A stretch of DNA of 43,819 nucleotides, taken from assembly GCA_945872565.1 (NCBI GenBank), contig CAMBZN010000011.1:1-43819 (forward strand), written 5' to 3'. Within the stretch, counting starts at the first letter, position 1. Each line of letters begins with the position of its first letter. Made by a program: the position numbers and the translations under genes. The DNA is from Chlamydia trachomatis. GTDB taxonomy: Bacteria > Chlamydiota > Chlamydiia > Chlamydiales > 2-12-FULL-49-11. The notes under the pieces were generated by a model. It ran no database searches, was not told the origin of the DNA, and worked only from the letters and a program-made list of their open reading frames with translations. Shown piece by piece: positions 24,254 through 33,264 of this stretch.

Positions 24254-25645
24254 ATGACAACTGTATTAGCTTTTCTTCTCTATCTTTTCATTTTAGTTTT
24301 AATAGCAGGATTCTCTTACAAAAAAGAGCAAACTTCCGATGACTTCATGTTAGGTTCCAGAGGGATGAACTTTTACCTTACGGCCTTTGCAGCTCATGCA
24401 AGTGATATGAGCAGTTGGATCTTTCTTGCTTATCCTGCGGCAATTTTCATCAATGGGATCAATGGTATATCTATAGGCATTGGCCTAATTGTCTTTATGT
24501 TTCTCAATTGGCACTATATTGCGCCAAAACTACGTACAGAAACAGAAAAATACAACTGCCTTACCATCTCCTCTTATTTTGAAAGTAGATTTTCAGACAC
24601 ATCTGGGCTCTTAAGAGTATTTTCCTCTATTGCATGTTTAATTTTTTTCACTGTCTATATTTCTGGCGGCCTTGTAAGCCTTGGGATCTTATTAAATACT
24701 ATTTTTGCAATTCCCTACCCCCTTGCGGTTCTTTTAGGCGTGCTGATCATCATCCCCTATTTATTCGTTGGTGGGTATATAACTCTTGCATGGACAGATT
24801 GCTTTCAAGGTATTCTTCTCCTCACTGTGATTATTTTGGTTCCATTATTAGCGATACTTTTTCTGGGAATTCCACCCCAATCTCTATTAGAAATCACAAG
24901 CCCAAGTCTTCTGGCAGAAAAGGCAAACCTCCCCTTCTACTACCCCCTACTTGAAATTTTTGCTTGGGGCCTTCCCTACTTTGGCCTTCCCCATGTTTTA
25001 ACAAAATTTATGGGCATAAGGGATGTAAAGGATATGTACAAAGCAAAGTGGGTGGGCATTTCATGGATGGCTGCAGCTTTAACCGGCGCTACTTTGATCG
25101 GACTGATTGGAAAGGTTCTTTATGAAGGCTCTATCATGAATCCAGAGTATATTTTCATTTCTATGACCACTACATTGTTTCCGGCATTTTTTTCTACCTT
25201 CATCTTATGTGCCATTTTAGGTGCAACAATCACGTGTATGGATTCACAGATTTTAGTTGTCGCAACCTCTTTTACCGAAGATTTATATAGAAAGTTAATC
25301 CGAAAAAATGCATCTTCCTCAGAGCTATTAAAGGTTACAAGATTCTCCATCCTAATCATAGCAATTCTATCATCCATCATTGCAATCACTGGAAAAACCT
25401 CCATCATGTCTTTTGTAAGCTATGCCTGGTTTGGATTAGGGGCTTCGTTTGCTCCCCTTGTACTATTCTCCCTTTTTAGCAAAAATATCACAAGAAATGG
25501 TGCGGTTGCAGGGCTTATTACCGGATGCGGATGCGCTGCACTTTGGCCCCTTGTCCCTTTTCCCATCCTTCTTCCGTCGATGATTCCGGCATTCATCTTA
25601 AGTGTTCTATCAATTGTTATTGTCTCAAAGTATAGCAAAAAGTAG
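24254..25645 (+). CDS. Sodium:solute symporter (SSS family, PutP-like)
   Basis: 463 residues with about 12-13 hydrophobic helices, length typical of the family. The N-terminal part has the PutP-type DFMLGSRGMNFYLTAFAAHA followed by DMSSWIFLAYPAAIF, with conserved small/polar residues of the Na+ and substrate path. Later segments include GGYITLAWTDCFQGILLL and FGLPHVLTKFMGIRD. It would import proline or a similar amino/organic solute with Na+ across the inner membrane, useful for an intracellular bacterium. It sits about 70 bp after the methyltransferase gene on the same strand. The exact substrate is not determinable. Confidence 0.92.
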   Translation: MTTVLAFLLYLFILVLIAGFSYKKEQTSDDFMLGSRGMNFYLTAFAAHASDMSSWIFLAYPAAIFINGINGISIGIGLIVFMFLNWHYIAPKLRTETEKYNCLTISSYFESRFSDTSGLLRVFSSIACLIFFTVYISGGLVSLGILLNTIFAIPYPLAVLLGVLIIIPYLFVGGYITLAWTDCFQGILLLTVIILVPLLAILFLGIPPQSLLEITSPSLLAEKANLPFYYPLLEIFAWGLPYFGLPHVLTKFMGIRDVKDMYKAKWVGISWMAAALTGATLIGLIGKVLYEGSIMNPEYIFISMTTTLFPAFFSTFILCAILGATITCMDSQILVVATSFTEDLYRKLIRKNASSSELLKVTRFSILIIAILSSIIAITGKTSIMSFVSYAWFGLGASFAPLVLFSLFSKNITRNGAVAGLITGCGCAALWPLVPFPILLPSMIPAFILSVLSIVIVSKYSKK

Positions 25646-25701
25646 TTTCTTCTATGAATCAATGGACTCTTCTGCTATAAAAGATCCTTTTTTTATTAAC
25701 A

Positions 25702-26586
25702 ATGGATTTTATGATGATTTCAGGACCAGGGTATTTTTGCAGAGCGTTCTCTACTAGGGGAATGCGTAACGTAGGGCACATTAACAGCTGGATTGCAAGA
25801 GAACGACGTCCTATATTAGACATGATGTCTGACCCTAAGGTTCAAGAGGTGTTTTCTAGTTCTGTACCATCTAGTCGGGATGTAGCAGTAAGGTATGTTA
25901 CTGAATTACAAAAAAAAGGATTCTATTCTCTTGAACATTTCTTGGTTAAAGACGAGAACGGTTCCTATACAACAGCTCCTTATTATGGAAATCTAGGAAT
26001 AGCTGGAATGGATACAAGAATATTTTTAGTTAAACAACTGCTCAAACCTAGTATCTCTGATGAGAAAACTGAACTCTTTACTTCTAATCTTTTCGAATTG
26101 CTCCATGAAAAGCATTCCCTCACTGATCAGTTTCTGCGAAAAGAGTTTTATTCAAATCCTCTACCTATGCGTATTCTATGGCCTCGAGAAGTTGTTTTAA
26201 ACACCCCAAAAGCATGTGTAATCGCATCTGAAGGGGTCGTCGCTCTTGCTCCTGATGAACTCAAGGATTATATGCACCGCTACACAGATCAAAAAATCAA
26301 AGACTATACAAAGACGATGTTATACTTTATCGTTTTCACCCGCTGCCTTTCCGCAAATTTTTCGATACAACCTTGCCACAACGGGAAAGCTGACTCCTTA
26401 GTAGTGTCTGATTATAATCGATTTATCGGAACTGTTCTGTATAGCAATATGGATAATCCATATGCTGAAGCAGCATTGGGTGTAAGCAGTGCACTAGAAT
26501 TTGGAATTATTAATAATCTGCCACCTCTGCACTTAGAAATTCTATTTCGAGCACACCGAGATCTTCTAAACAGTGCAAAAAGTTAA
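25702..26586 (+). CDS. Hypothetical protein
   Basis: 294 residues from ATG 25702, with no clear signal peptide or membrane span. The sequence is mixed alpha/beta with no recognisable catalytic motif. It ends 4 bp inside the 3' end of the convergent PhoH-like gene (overlap 26583-26586). I do not recognise a family, and lineage-specific Chlamydiota proteins of this size are common. The codon pattern looks like its neighbours, so it is probably real. Confidence 0.7.
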   Translation: MDFMMISGPGYFCRAFSTRGMRNVGHINSWIARERRPILDMMSDPKVQEVFSSSVPSSRDVAVRYVTELQKKGFYSLEHFLVKDENGSYTTAPYYGNLGIAGMDTRIFLVKQLLKPSISDEKTELFTSNLFELLHEKHSLTDQFLRKEFYSNPLPMRILWPREVVLNTPKACVIASEGVVALAPDELKDYMHRYTDQKIKDYTKTMLYFIVFTRCLSANFSIQPCHNGKADSLVVSDYNRFIGTVLYSNMDNPYAEAALGVSSALEFGIINNLPPLHLEILFRAHRDLLNSAKS

Positions 26587-27890
26587 AGCACCTCTGCTGC
26601 AAGGGCGGCAAGTTTTGACCTTTCTGTGTGTGTAAAATAAATAGAACCAAACAAATCGTATTTTTTCATTTTTCCCACTGTGTAAACAAGGCCATTGGAA
26701 TCTCGATCCAAGTAAGGATTATCTATTTGCGTAGGATCGCCAAGAATTACAATTTTTGTATTTTCTCCCACTCGGGAAATTAGTGTTTTTAATTCATGTG
26801 GAGTGAGGTTTTGTGCTTCGTCAATAATAATATATGCATTGCTAAAGGATCTACCCCTCATATAGGTAATTGCCTCCACCTGAAATTTATCACTCTCTAG
26901 AATCCACTTTTTTGTTTCCATTCCATCTTCACCACCAGATTCGCAAATATAATCCAAGTTATCAAAAAATGGAGCAAGCCATGATTCTAATTTCTCCTCC
27001 TTTGATCCTGGTAAAAAGCCAATATCCTTCCCTAGTGGAACAATTGATCGAGCAATAATTATTTTACTGTACACATTGTCATCAAACACTTTCTGAAGCC
27101 CTGCAGCAAGAGCTAGCAATGTTTTACCAGTACCTGCATTACCAACAAGTGACACAAGCTTTACATTATCACGAAGCAGAAGATCTAAGGCACATTTTTG
27201 CTCAACATTTTTTGGCTTAATTCCCCATACATTTTGACGCCCTTTTGTCAGAGGTTCTAATTTTTTTTCTTTAGCATTTACTTTTACAACAGCTGAAGAA
27301 TTTTCCTCCCCTTTTAACACAAGATAGGAATTTGGATAGTAGTCACCTTCTGGAATTTGAACTTCACCATCTTTATAAAAGTTATCGATCATCTCTTTGG
27401 GCACCTCAACAGTAAATACCCCAGGATAAAGATTATCGTAAGTCTCCTGACTTCCTTGAAATGCTTGTGTTGTCACACCAATTGTTTCAGCAATAATTTT
27501 TGTCACAGGGTCTTTTGAAATAAGGGTAAACTCATGCCCTGCCTCTTTTAACTGATGAGCACTGGATAAAAGCCTTTGCCTTGTTTTATCAGGGGCTAAA
27601 CCCATTAAAATCGGATCCTGCTTTAGATCTGGCCTTTCTACTACAATTCGAAATGTCCCTCCACTTGAAAATGTCACCCCTTTTTGTACATCCCCCTGCC
27701 TTGTTGCCATATCAATAAACTTCATAGCGCTTCTGGCATTTTTTCCTATTTCCCCATGCATTGCTTTTTTACTATCTAACTCCTCTAAAACCACACTTGG
27801 TAGGATGATGTCATGCATCATATAGTGATGAAAGGCAGACGGATCATGTAATAGGACGCTTGCATCAAGAATGCAGGATTTTTTAGCCAT
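26583..27890 (-). CDS. PhoH-like ATPase with N-terminal PIN domain (PhoH2 type)
   Basis: 435 residues. The N-terminal PIN nuclease domain (about 5-145) begins CILDASVLLHDP and has VVLEELDSKK and a later acidic ISKDP. The C-terminal PhoH ATPase has Walker A GNAGTGKT (250-257) and Walker B YIIIDEAQNLTPHE. This PIN-PhoH fusion (PhoH2) is described as a sequence-dependent RNA helicase/RNase, so a role in RNA decay or stress is likely. ATG 27890 is the first residue of the domain. The length is normal and there are no breaks. Confidence 0.93.
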   Translation of the reverse strand: MAKKSCILDASVLLHDPSAFHHYMMHDIILPSVVLEELDSKKAMHGEIGKNARSAMKFIDMATRQGDVQKGVTFSSGGTFRIVVERPDLKQDPILMGLAPDKTRQRLLSSAHQLKEAGHEFTLISKDPVTKIIAETIGVTTQAFQGSQETYDNLYPGVFTVEVPKEMIDNFYKDGEVQIPEGDYYPNSYLVLKGEENSSAVVKVNAKEKKLEPLTKGRQNVWGIKPKNVEQKCALDLLLRDNVKLVSLVGNAGTGKTLLALAAGLQKVFDDNVYSKIIIARSIVPLGKDIGFLPGSKEEKLESWLAPFFDNLDYICESGGEDGMETKKWILESDKFQVEAITYMRGRSFSNAYIIIDEAQNLTPHELKTLISRVGENTKIVILGDPTQIDNPYLDRDSNGLVYTVGKMKKYDLFGSIYFTHTERSKLAALAAEVL

Positions 27891-28123
27891 TGAAACTCCA
27901 TTGTTTTAATCTATTTAAAGGTTTTGATGCATGAAAAATAGGGAGCTTTAACAAATGCTTGATCAGAAATATCTCACTGTTTTTTCTGTTTCTCTAAAAG
28001 TTTCTTATGCCCTTTTTGAATTTGGAGCGCAACATTTTTTTTCCGAATTGTTAGCATAAAATAGTTAGGAAAAACATTGACTATCGATTGCCTCTTAGGC
28101 AAAATAGTTTTAAGGAACAAAAG

Positions 28124-29296
28124 ATGAATTATATTACCAGCCTTTTAAGTTCATGGGGTGTTATCGAACCCTTGAATGCTATTTTGACTTTTGCAATTTG
28201 CTTATTGTTTATCGTTTTAATTGCTTACCTTGCACACGTTTTATTCATTACTAACCTCAACAAACGGTTGAATAAATACCTTGATATTAAAAAAACCATC
28301 TGGGGTAAATCGGTTGTAGAGGCCCGTCTTGTCCATCGCCTATCTCACTTAGTTCCTGCAATGATTATCTATAGCTCCGTTCCCCTTCTTAGTGCATCAC
28401 ACCTTACCATTGATTCTTCGCTAATTAGATTTATTCAAGCCATAATGCTTCTTTATCTATTAACTGCCTGTATGATGGTTTTTAATTCCATCATCTACAT
28501 CATTGAAAACGTTCACACAAGACAAAAAGGGAAAAAGAGAAGATCTATTAAAAGCTATATTCAAGTAGCAAGGATCATTGTCTATTTTCTCGCTGGAATT
28601 ACTGCAGCCTCTATTTTGATAGATAAATCGCCAGCTGCTCTTTTTACAGGTCTTGGAGCTATGGCTGCCATTTTATCTTTGATATTTAAAGATACTATTT
28701 CTGGGTTTATAGCAAGCGTCCAGGTCTCCTCTTATGATATGGTAAGAGTTGGTGACTGGATTGTACTACCTAAATTTGGTGCTGATGGGGATGTTCTTGA
28801 AATCTCGCTCAACAGCATAAAAATTCAAAACTTTGACAAAACAATCACCTCTGCTCCAACATCTGCCCTTCTTACTGAAGGGATGACAAACTGGAGAGGG
28901 ATGGAAGAGGCAGGAGGGCGCCGTATCAAGCGCTGTATCTATATCGATATGAAAACGATTATGTTTTGTAATGATTCTTTGCTCGCTAAGCTAAGCACAT
29001 TACCCTCTTTAAAAAGCTCTTTTGAAAATATCACATCCCCCCTTACCAATATTGGACTGTTTAGAACATATGTTCTTGAGTATTTAAAGCAGCACCCTGC
29101 AACACACAAAGACTACACAACAATGGTTCGGTACCTTCAACATGCTGAAATGGGTCTTCCTATGGAAATCTACGTTTTTACAACGTTCACTGAATTAGTC
29201 ACCCATGAACAAGTGCAAAGTGAAATTTTTGACTACGTCATTGCCTCTTTAGCGCAATTTGAATTAAAAGCTGGTCAGAGAGTTTCAGGCAACTAA
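28124..29296 (+). CDS. MscS-type mechanosensitive channel (YbdG-like)
   Basis: The frame is open from 28088, but ATG 28124 (MNYITSLLSSWG) has AAGGAAC upstream and begins at the first membrane region, giving 390 residues. Four to five transmembrane helices precede the MscS pore and beta domain: GLGAMAAILSLIFKDTISGF (TM3-like), then VRVGDWIVLPKFGADGDVLE and KIQNFDKTITSAPTSALL. The C-terminus matches the YbdG/MscM subgroup (NWRGMEEAGGRRIKRCIYID). It protects against osmotic downshock in the inner membrane. It is divergent from the PhoH-like gene across 233 bp of AT-rich DNA in which I see no clear feature. Confidence 0.92.
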   Translation: MNYITSLLSSWGVIEPLNAILTFAICLLFIVLIAYLAHVLFITNLNKRLNKYLDIKKTIWGKSVVEARLVHRLSHLVPAMIIYSSVPLLSASHLTIDSSLIRFIQAIMLLYLLTACMMVFNSIIYIIENVHTRQKGKKRRSIKSYIQVARIIVYFLAGITAASILIDKSPAALFTGLGAMAAILSLIFKDTISGFIASVQVSSYDMVRVGDWIVLPKFGADGDVLEISLNSIKIQNFDKTITSAPTSALLTEGMTNWRGMEEAGGRRIKRCIYIDMKTIMFCNDSLLAKLSTLPSLKSSFENITSPLTNIGLFRTYVLEYLKQHPATHKDYTTMVRYLQHAEMGLPMEIYVFTTFTELVTHEQVQSEIFDYVIASLAQFELKAGQRVSGN

Positions 29297-29404
29297 GATT
29301 TAGTTACTTACGAAGTAAATCAGCACTCTTTCCTTTTAATTGCTAATTTTATTGACAGTGATTGATGAAAAAGATAAGATGGAGAGTAATAAGAAGGAGT
29401 ACTT

Positions 29405-30082
29405 ATGAAAATTACCGATCTTGTGTTATCCATTCCACCATTTATTTCAACCTCGTGGAAAAATATTGCTTCGATTCAAATGAACTCAAATGATTTACTT
29501 GAAATCTATTTAAATAATGGAACCAAAGTTTCTGTTAAGAATTTAACAGATGAGCAAGTGCAAAAGATATTTCATTTTCATGGTAAATCAATAGAGCAGT
29601 CGTACCCGCCTATGATAGAAAATCCTTTTGGGATAACAATGAAAAATGCAGGGATTGTTTTGTCTGGAATGGAAAGCTTTACAGGAATGATGCAACATGA
29701 CCCAAGTCAAATAGATGCCCCTACTCTTCCGGTTGAAATTCTTAGTAAGATTTCTGAGATGGGAAAAGCTATGGGCATTGACAAAAACACTTTTAATATT
29801 CCTGAAGGGGAACCACATTGCAATTGCCCTTATTGTCAAATTTCCAGAGCAATTCATGGGATTGAAAGGGAGGATCGGGTGGTAACTGATGGAGAAATTG
29901 ATGTATCAAACGAGGAACTTAGATTTAAAGAATGGAACATTCATCAAAAAAACGATAAACTTTATCAAGTAACAAACCCCCTTGATCAACATGAACAATA
30001 TTCTGTATACCTTGGTGATCCAATTGGATGCACCTGCGGAAAGAATAATTGTGAACATATTCTTGCTGTTTTAAAGAGTTAA
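29405..30082 (+). CDS. Chlamydial-type hypothetical protein with SWIM-like Cys/His cluster
   Basis: 225 residues, strong ribosome site AAGGAG before ATG 29405. The N-terminal 120 residues are without motif. Two Cys clusters follow: CNCPYCQ near 139-145 and CTCGKNNCEHILAVL near the C-terminus. The latter fits the SWIM-type C-x-C...C-x-H zinc pattern used for DNA or protein binding. No signal peptide. It lies between the MscS-like and SH3-domain genes on the same strand. A zinc-binding role is likely; the function is otherwise unknown. Confidence 0.8.
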   Translation: MKITDLVLSIPPFISTSWKNIASIQMNSNDLLEIYLNNGTKVSVKNLTDEQVQKIFHFHGKSIEQSYPPMIENPFGITMKNAGIVLSGMESFTGMMQHDPSQIDAPTLPVEILSKISEMGKAMGIDKNTFNIPEGEPHCNCPYCQISRAIHGIEREDRVVTDGEIDVSNEELRFKEWNIHQKNDKLYQVTNPLDQHEQYSVYLGDPIGCTCGKNNCEHILAVLKS

Positions 30083-30200
30083 TTGCTATAAAAGTGCATG
30101 TTTTTCTTGCAAGGAAAAATTCTTTATTTTACAATGCGAATTTGCGGTGTATTCTGCATTAGACTATTGTTTAGATCCTTGATAGGGAGGGAAGTCCTAA

Positions 30201-31403
30201 ATGTTACAATCAATATTATCAGTTGCATTAATCATGTTAACATCAGCAAATTTGCATGCTGTTGACAAGAAAATTACTGTGGCAAAAGAAACAAAACTTG
30301 TGCAAACAAGCAAACCCAAAATTGAGCCTTCTAAAGAAGCCGACTCTTTTAAAAACTACCCAGCCTTTACGGGAAAAGTACTTGGCAATGGAGTAAGACT
30401 TCGTCTTAATGCAGATGTTGAGTCTCAAATCATCAGCGAGCTTGATATGAATGATCTGCTTGTTGTAGTTGGCGAGAAAAGTGATTTTTACGCAGTGCAA
30501 GCACCCTCTGGTATGAATGTGTACATTTTTAGAAGTTTTGTTCTAGACAATGTAGTTGAGGGTAACAAAGTTAATATTCGTCTAAATCCAGACCTTAACT
30601 CTCCAATAGTTGGCTACATGGCCTCTGGAGATAGGGTAAATGGAAAAATTAGCGGTAAAAATCACAAGTGGTTAGAATTTTCACCCCCACAAAACGTGCA
30701 TTTTTTTGTAGCAAAAGAGTATATTGAAAAAGCTGGTGGACCTCAAATGAAACAACTACGTGATGAAAAGATGGCAAATCTTTCTACACTTATTGAATCA
30801 GCAAATTTACTTGCCCAATCGGAGATGCTAAAGTCTTTTGATGAGATTGATTTTCAAGGAATTTCTAAAAAATTCAACGAAATTATTTCTGAATATGAAG
30901 AATTTCCAAAATCAATTGCTACAATTAAAACAACACTTGGCTCTTTGCAGGAGGAGTATCTTAAAAAGAAGCTCTTTTATCTTGAAAATAAAGCAAACAT
31001 GTTAAGTAAGAACATTTCTCAAAATGGTGATACATCAATACTTGTTTCAAATGGACAAACTGCCCTTACTTCAAAAGACAGAATGAAAATATGGGAGAGA
31101 GTAGAAGAGGCCTTATATATTACTTGGGCTGCAAGTCACCATAACAAAACAATGAATGATTTTTACGATCAACAAAAATTTAAAAGTAAAAAGATTTCAG
31201 GTATTGTAGAGTCCTACAATGATGTTGTAATGAATCGACCAGGAAGTCATACAATTAGGGGAACAGACGTTCCTAGAGCCTACTTGTACAGCACAATGAT
31301 TGATTTGCATAATTATGTAGGTCAGCATGTAACTTTAGAAGTTGCAGAAAGATCCAACAACAACTTTGCATTTCCAGCGTATTATGTAATCAATATAGAG
31401 TAG
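30201..31403 (+). CDS. Exported SH3-domain protein
   Basis: 400 residues with a clear signal peptide (MLQSILSVALIMLTSANLHA, cleavage near 20/21). Two bacterial SH3-like repeats follow: GNGVRLRLNADVESQIISEL (about 61-80) and KVNIRLNPDLNSPIVGYM, each with the VRLR-type start and Gly turns. The middle is a long coiled-coil (about 180-280), and a C-terminal beta part includes GIVESYNDV and VGQHVTLEVAERS. It probably binds cell-envelope or peptidoglycan-like components in the periplasm. A strong terminator follows immediately. Confidence 0.88.
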   Translation: MLQSILSVALIMLTSANLHAVDKKITVAKETKLVQTSKPKIEPSKEADSFKNYPAFTGKVLGNGVRLRLNADVESQIISELDMNDLLVVVGEKSDFYAVQAPSGMNVYIFRSFVLDNVVEGNKVNIRLNPDLNSPIVGYMASGDRVNGKISGKNHKWLEFSPPQNVHFFVAKEYIEKAGGPQMKQLRDEKMANLSTLIESANLLAQSEMLKSFDEIDFQGISKKFNEIISEYEEFPKSIATIKTTLGSLQEEYLKKKLFYLENKANMLSKNISQNGDTSILVSNGQTALTSKDRMKIWERVEEALYITWAASHHNKTMNDFYDQQKFKSKKISGIVESYNDVVMNRPGSHTIRGTDVPRAYLYSTMIDLHNYVGQHVTLEVAERSNNNFAFPAYYVINIE

Positions 31404-31424
31404 AATCGATTCTATAATCTAGAC

Positions 31425-31469
31425 AAAAAAAGAGGGGGAAGAGTTAATACTTCCCCCTCTTTTTTTTAT
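31425..31469 (+). terminator. Strong intrinsic terminator after the SH3 gene
   Basis: An A-run and GAGGGGGAAG pair with CTTCCCCCTC across a short AT loop, followed by eight T. It works on either strand. Confidence 0.92.
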
Positions 31470-31643
31470 TTAAATAGACCTCTTTTGAAATTCGCTTTGC
31501 TCGAAAAAATAGATCCATTATCTACAAATTTACCATAAAATTTGGAGAGCATATCTGAAGATATGGTCGAAAAATTGATGGTAAAGGTGCAAACAATTGC
31601 TGTTTTAATGAGCAAATGGAGTTTTGAAAGATGTCTAATGAAG
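31466..31643 (-). pseudogene. Possible transposase C-terminal remnant
   Basis: A startless minus-strand frame of about 58 codons reads FIRHLSKLHLLIKTAIVCTF and ends ...KRGLFK then TAA. It abuts the MITE-like element at 31645. The pattern loosely recalls transposase C-termini; low confidence. Confidence 0.25.
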
Positions 31644-31644
31644 G

Positions 31645-31804
31645 TTATAGTCGATTAAACCTGAATTGATGAATTTGACTTAAGCAAGACATAGCAAAAA
31701 GGAAGCACAATCATCCAACAGAAAAAAGCGCATGCCTAATCGGCATGGGAGAGGAGAAATTCGTAACAAGTAAAATTTATCAATTCAGGTTTAATCGACT
31801 ATAA
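31645..31804. mobile_element. MITE-like 160-bp element with 32-bp terminal inverted repeats
   Basis: The ends (31645-31676 and 31773-31804) are reverse complements with a single mismatch. The outer bases TTATAG/CTATAA suggest a TA target duplication. The interior has no coding capacity and a small hairpin CATGCC/GGCATG. The right end is 3 bp from the stop codon of rmuC, so its long hairpin may also end that transcript. Together with the terminator and remnant frame it explains the 404-bp gap. Confidence 0.75.
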
Positions 31805-31807
31805 TGG

Positions 31808-33058
31808 TTAGTCATCAATGGTGATTTCATTAACTTCTATTGTATGCTGTATTCCAGGAGTTCTTAATTCTGCATCGATTAACTCAAATGTTGTGGGAAT
31901 AAGCTCTGTTGAAGCAGCACCTAGTTCTTCGAACTTACGCGCTGAGCTAAGGACGCGGCGTTCATAGGTACCAATTGTTTTGTTGTACCCATCAACTGCA
32001 GAGGAAAGTGATTTTCCCATAGCAGAGAGATGTTTACTCATATCAAGGAGCCTTTTATAAAGCTCGCATCCAAGGCTTTGGACAGCGCGGGCATTTTGTG
32101 TTAAATTTTCTGTTTTCCAGCCATAAGAGATCGATCTTAAAAGACCTATTAATGTTGTGGGTGTTGCTAAAATAACATTGAGTTTTGCCCCCACCTCAAT
32201 AAGAGTTGGGTCCATCTGGAGTGCAGAAGAAAGAAACACTTCTGAGGGGATAAATAAGACTACAAATTCAGGAGTTTCAGCAAATCCTTCATAGTATTTT
32301 TTCTTACTTAGCATTTGAATGTGTGTTTTTAAGTGGCGTGCGTGCCTTTCAAGCTCTACTTTTTTTTCAGTTTCATTGTCAACAGAAAGGGCCTTTAAAA
32401 ACCCCTCAATGGGCGCTTTTGAGTCAACAATGATTGTTCGGTTTCCAGCAAGTTTGATGATCATATCAGGGCGTATACGGCCACTTTCAGTTTCTTCAAC
32501 ACTTTGCTCTAGAAAATCACAATGATTTAACATTCCCGAAACTTCGATGGTACGCTTTAACTGCATTTCCCCCCACATTCCACGAATTTCTGGCTTTGAA
32601 AGGGCGTCTTTTAGCCCTTTTGTCTCTTTCAGGAGATCTTTTTCAGATTCTGCAACCCTGCGCAATTGCTCTGTAAGAGTTTCTTTATCGCCTTTTCGAT
32701 CTTTTTCTAATGCGTTCATTTTATCATCAAGCTTTAGAAGCGATTCTTTCATTGGTTTGATTAAATCCGAAAGAGCCCTACCCCTTCTCTCCTCTTCTAC
32801 GTAGGATTTTTCTTCCATTTTCTGCAGCGCTTGAGCTGATATCCCTTTGAACATCTCCTCGAGCTTTTCCTTTGATTCATTAATTATTTCGATGCGTTCT
32901 TTAAAGCTTTTATTTTGCTCATTAATACTTGCCTCTAATTTAGCGTTTGCAATCTGAGCAGCTGTTAACTTCTCCCTTATCATTTCTTTTTGGTTGAAGA
33001 CAGTTGCGAGTAGGCCAAGTAAGAAGATAATCACAGCCACAAATAAAATAACCCACAT
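31808..33058 (-). CDS. rmuC: RmuC-family DNA recombination protein
   Basis: 416 residues. An N-terminal membrane anchor (MWVILFVAVIIFLLGLLATVF) is followed by a coiled coil (about 30-140) and the RmuC core with IRGMWGEMQLKRTIEVSGML, RIRPDMIIKLAGNRTIIVDS KAP and the PDDEXK-like nuclease framework residues, then FIPSEVFLSSALQMDP and LATPTTLIGLLRSISYGW. It limits inversions at short repeats in E. coli and is a putative nuclease. Length is normal. The 206 bp upstream are AT-rich and contain one copy of a short direct repeat (33154-33186). Confidence 0.94.
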   Translation of the reverse strand: MWVILFVAVIIFLLGLLATVFNQKEMIREKLTAAQIANAKLEASINEQNKSFKERIEIINESKEKLEEMFKGISAQALQKMEEKSYVEEERRGRALSDLIKPMKESLLKLDDKMNALEKDRKGDKETLTEQLRRVAESEKDLLKETKGLKDALSKPEIRGMWGEMQLKRTIEVSGMLNHCDFLEQSVEETESGRIRPDMIIKLAGNRTIIVDSKAPIEGFLKALSVDNETEKKVELERHARHLKTHIQMLSKKKYYEGFAETPEFVVLFIPSEVFLSSALQMDPTLIEVGAKLNVILATPTTLIGLLRSISYGWKTENLTQNARAVQSLGCELYKRLLDMSKHLSAMGKSLSSAVDGYNKTIGTYERRVLSSARKFEELGAASTELIPTTFELIDAELRTPGIQHTIEVNEITIDD

Positions 33059-33163
33059 AGAATTCTCCTTTAATTTTTAGTGTAAGCAAAAAAGGGATAA
33101 AACCCAAGTGGTATCGACTATTTAGTTAAATTAACTCTATTTTATATGCATATAACTTTTAAA

Positions 33164-33181
33164 TTAGTAACATTAAATTGC
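33164..33181. repeat. Short direct repeat, left copy, flanking the DUF4116 gene
   Basis: TTAGTAACATTAAATTGC is repeated exactly at 35115-35132, with about 30 bp of similarity overall. The two copies lie on either side of the DUF4116-repeat gene. Confidence 0.7.
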
Positions 33182-33264
33182 GATTATTTTGGGTATTACC
33201 GACTTCAAAGTACCCTTGGCCATATTGTCTTACTTTATACAACAGCTCGTGGCGGTCTATTAAC

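Noticed and set aside
27974..28057. 27-codon minus-strand ORF upstream of the PhoH-like gene
   Set aside because: Short, Lys-rich, no ribosome site and no recognisable family; could be a leader but unsupported.
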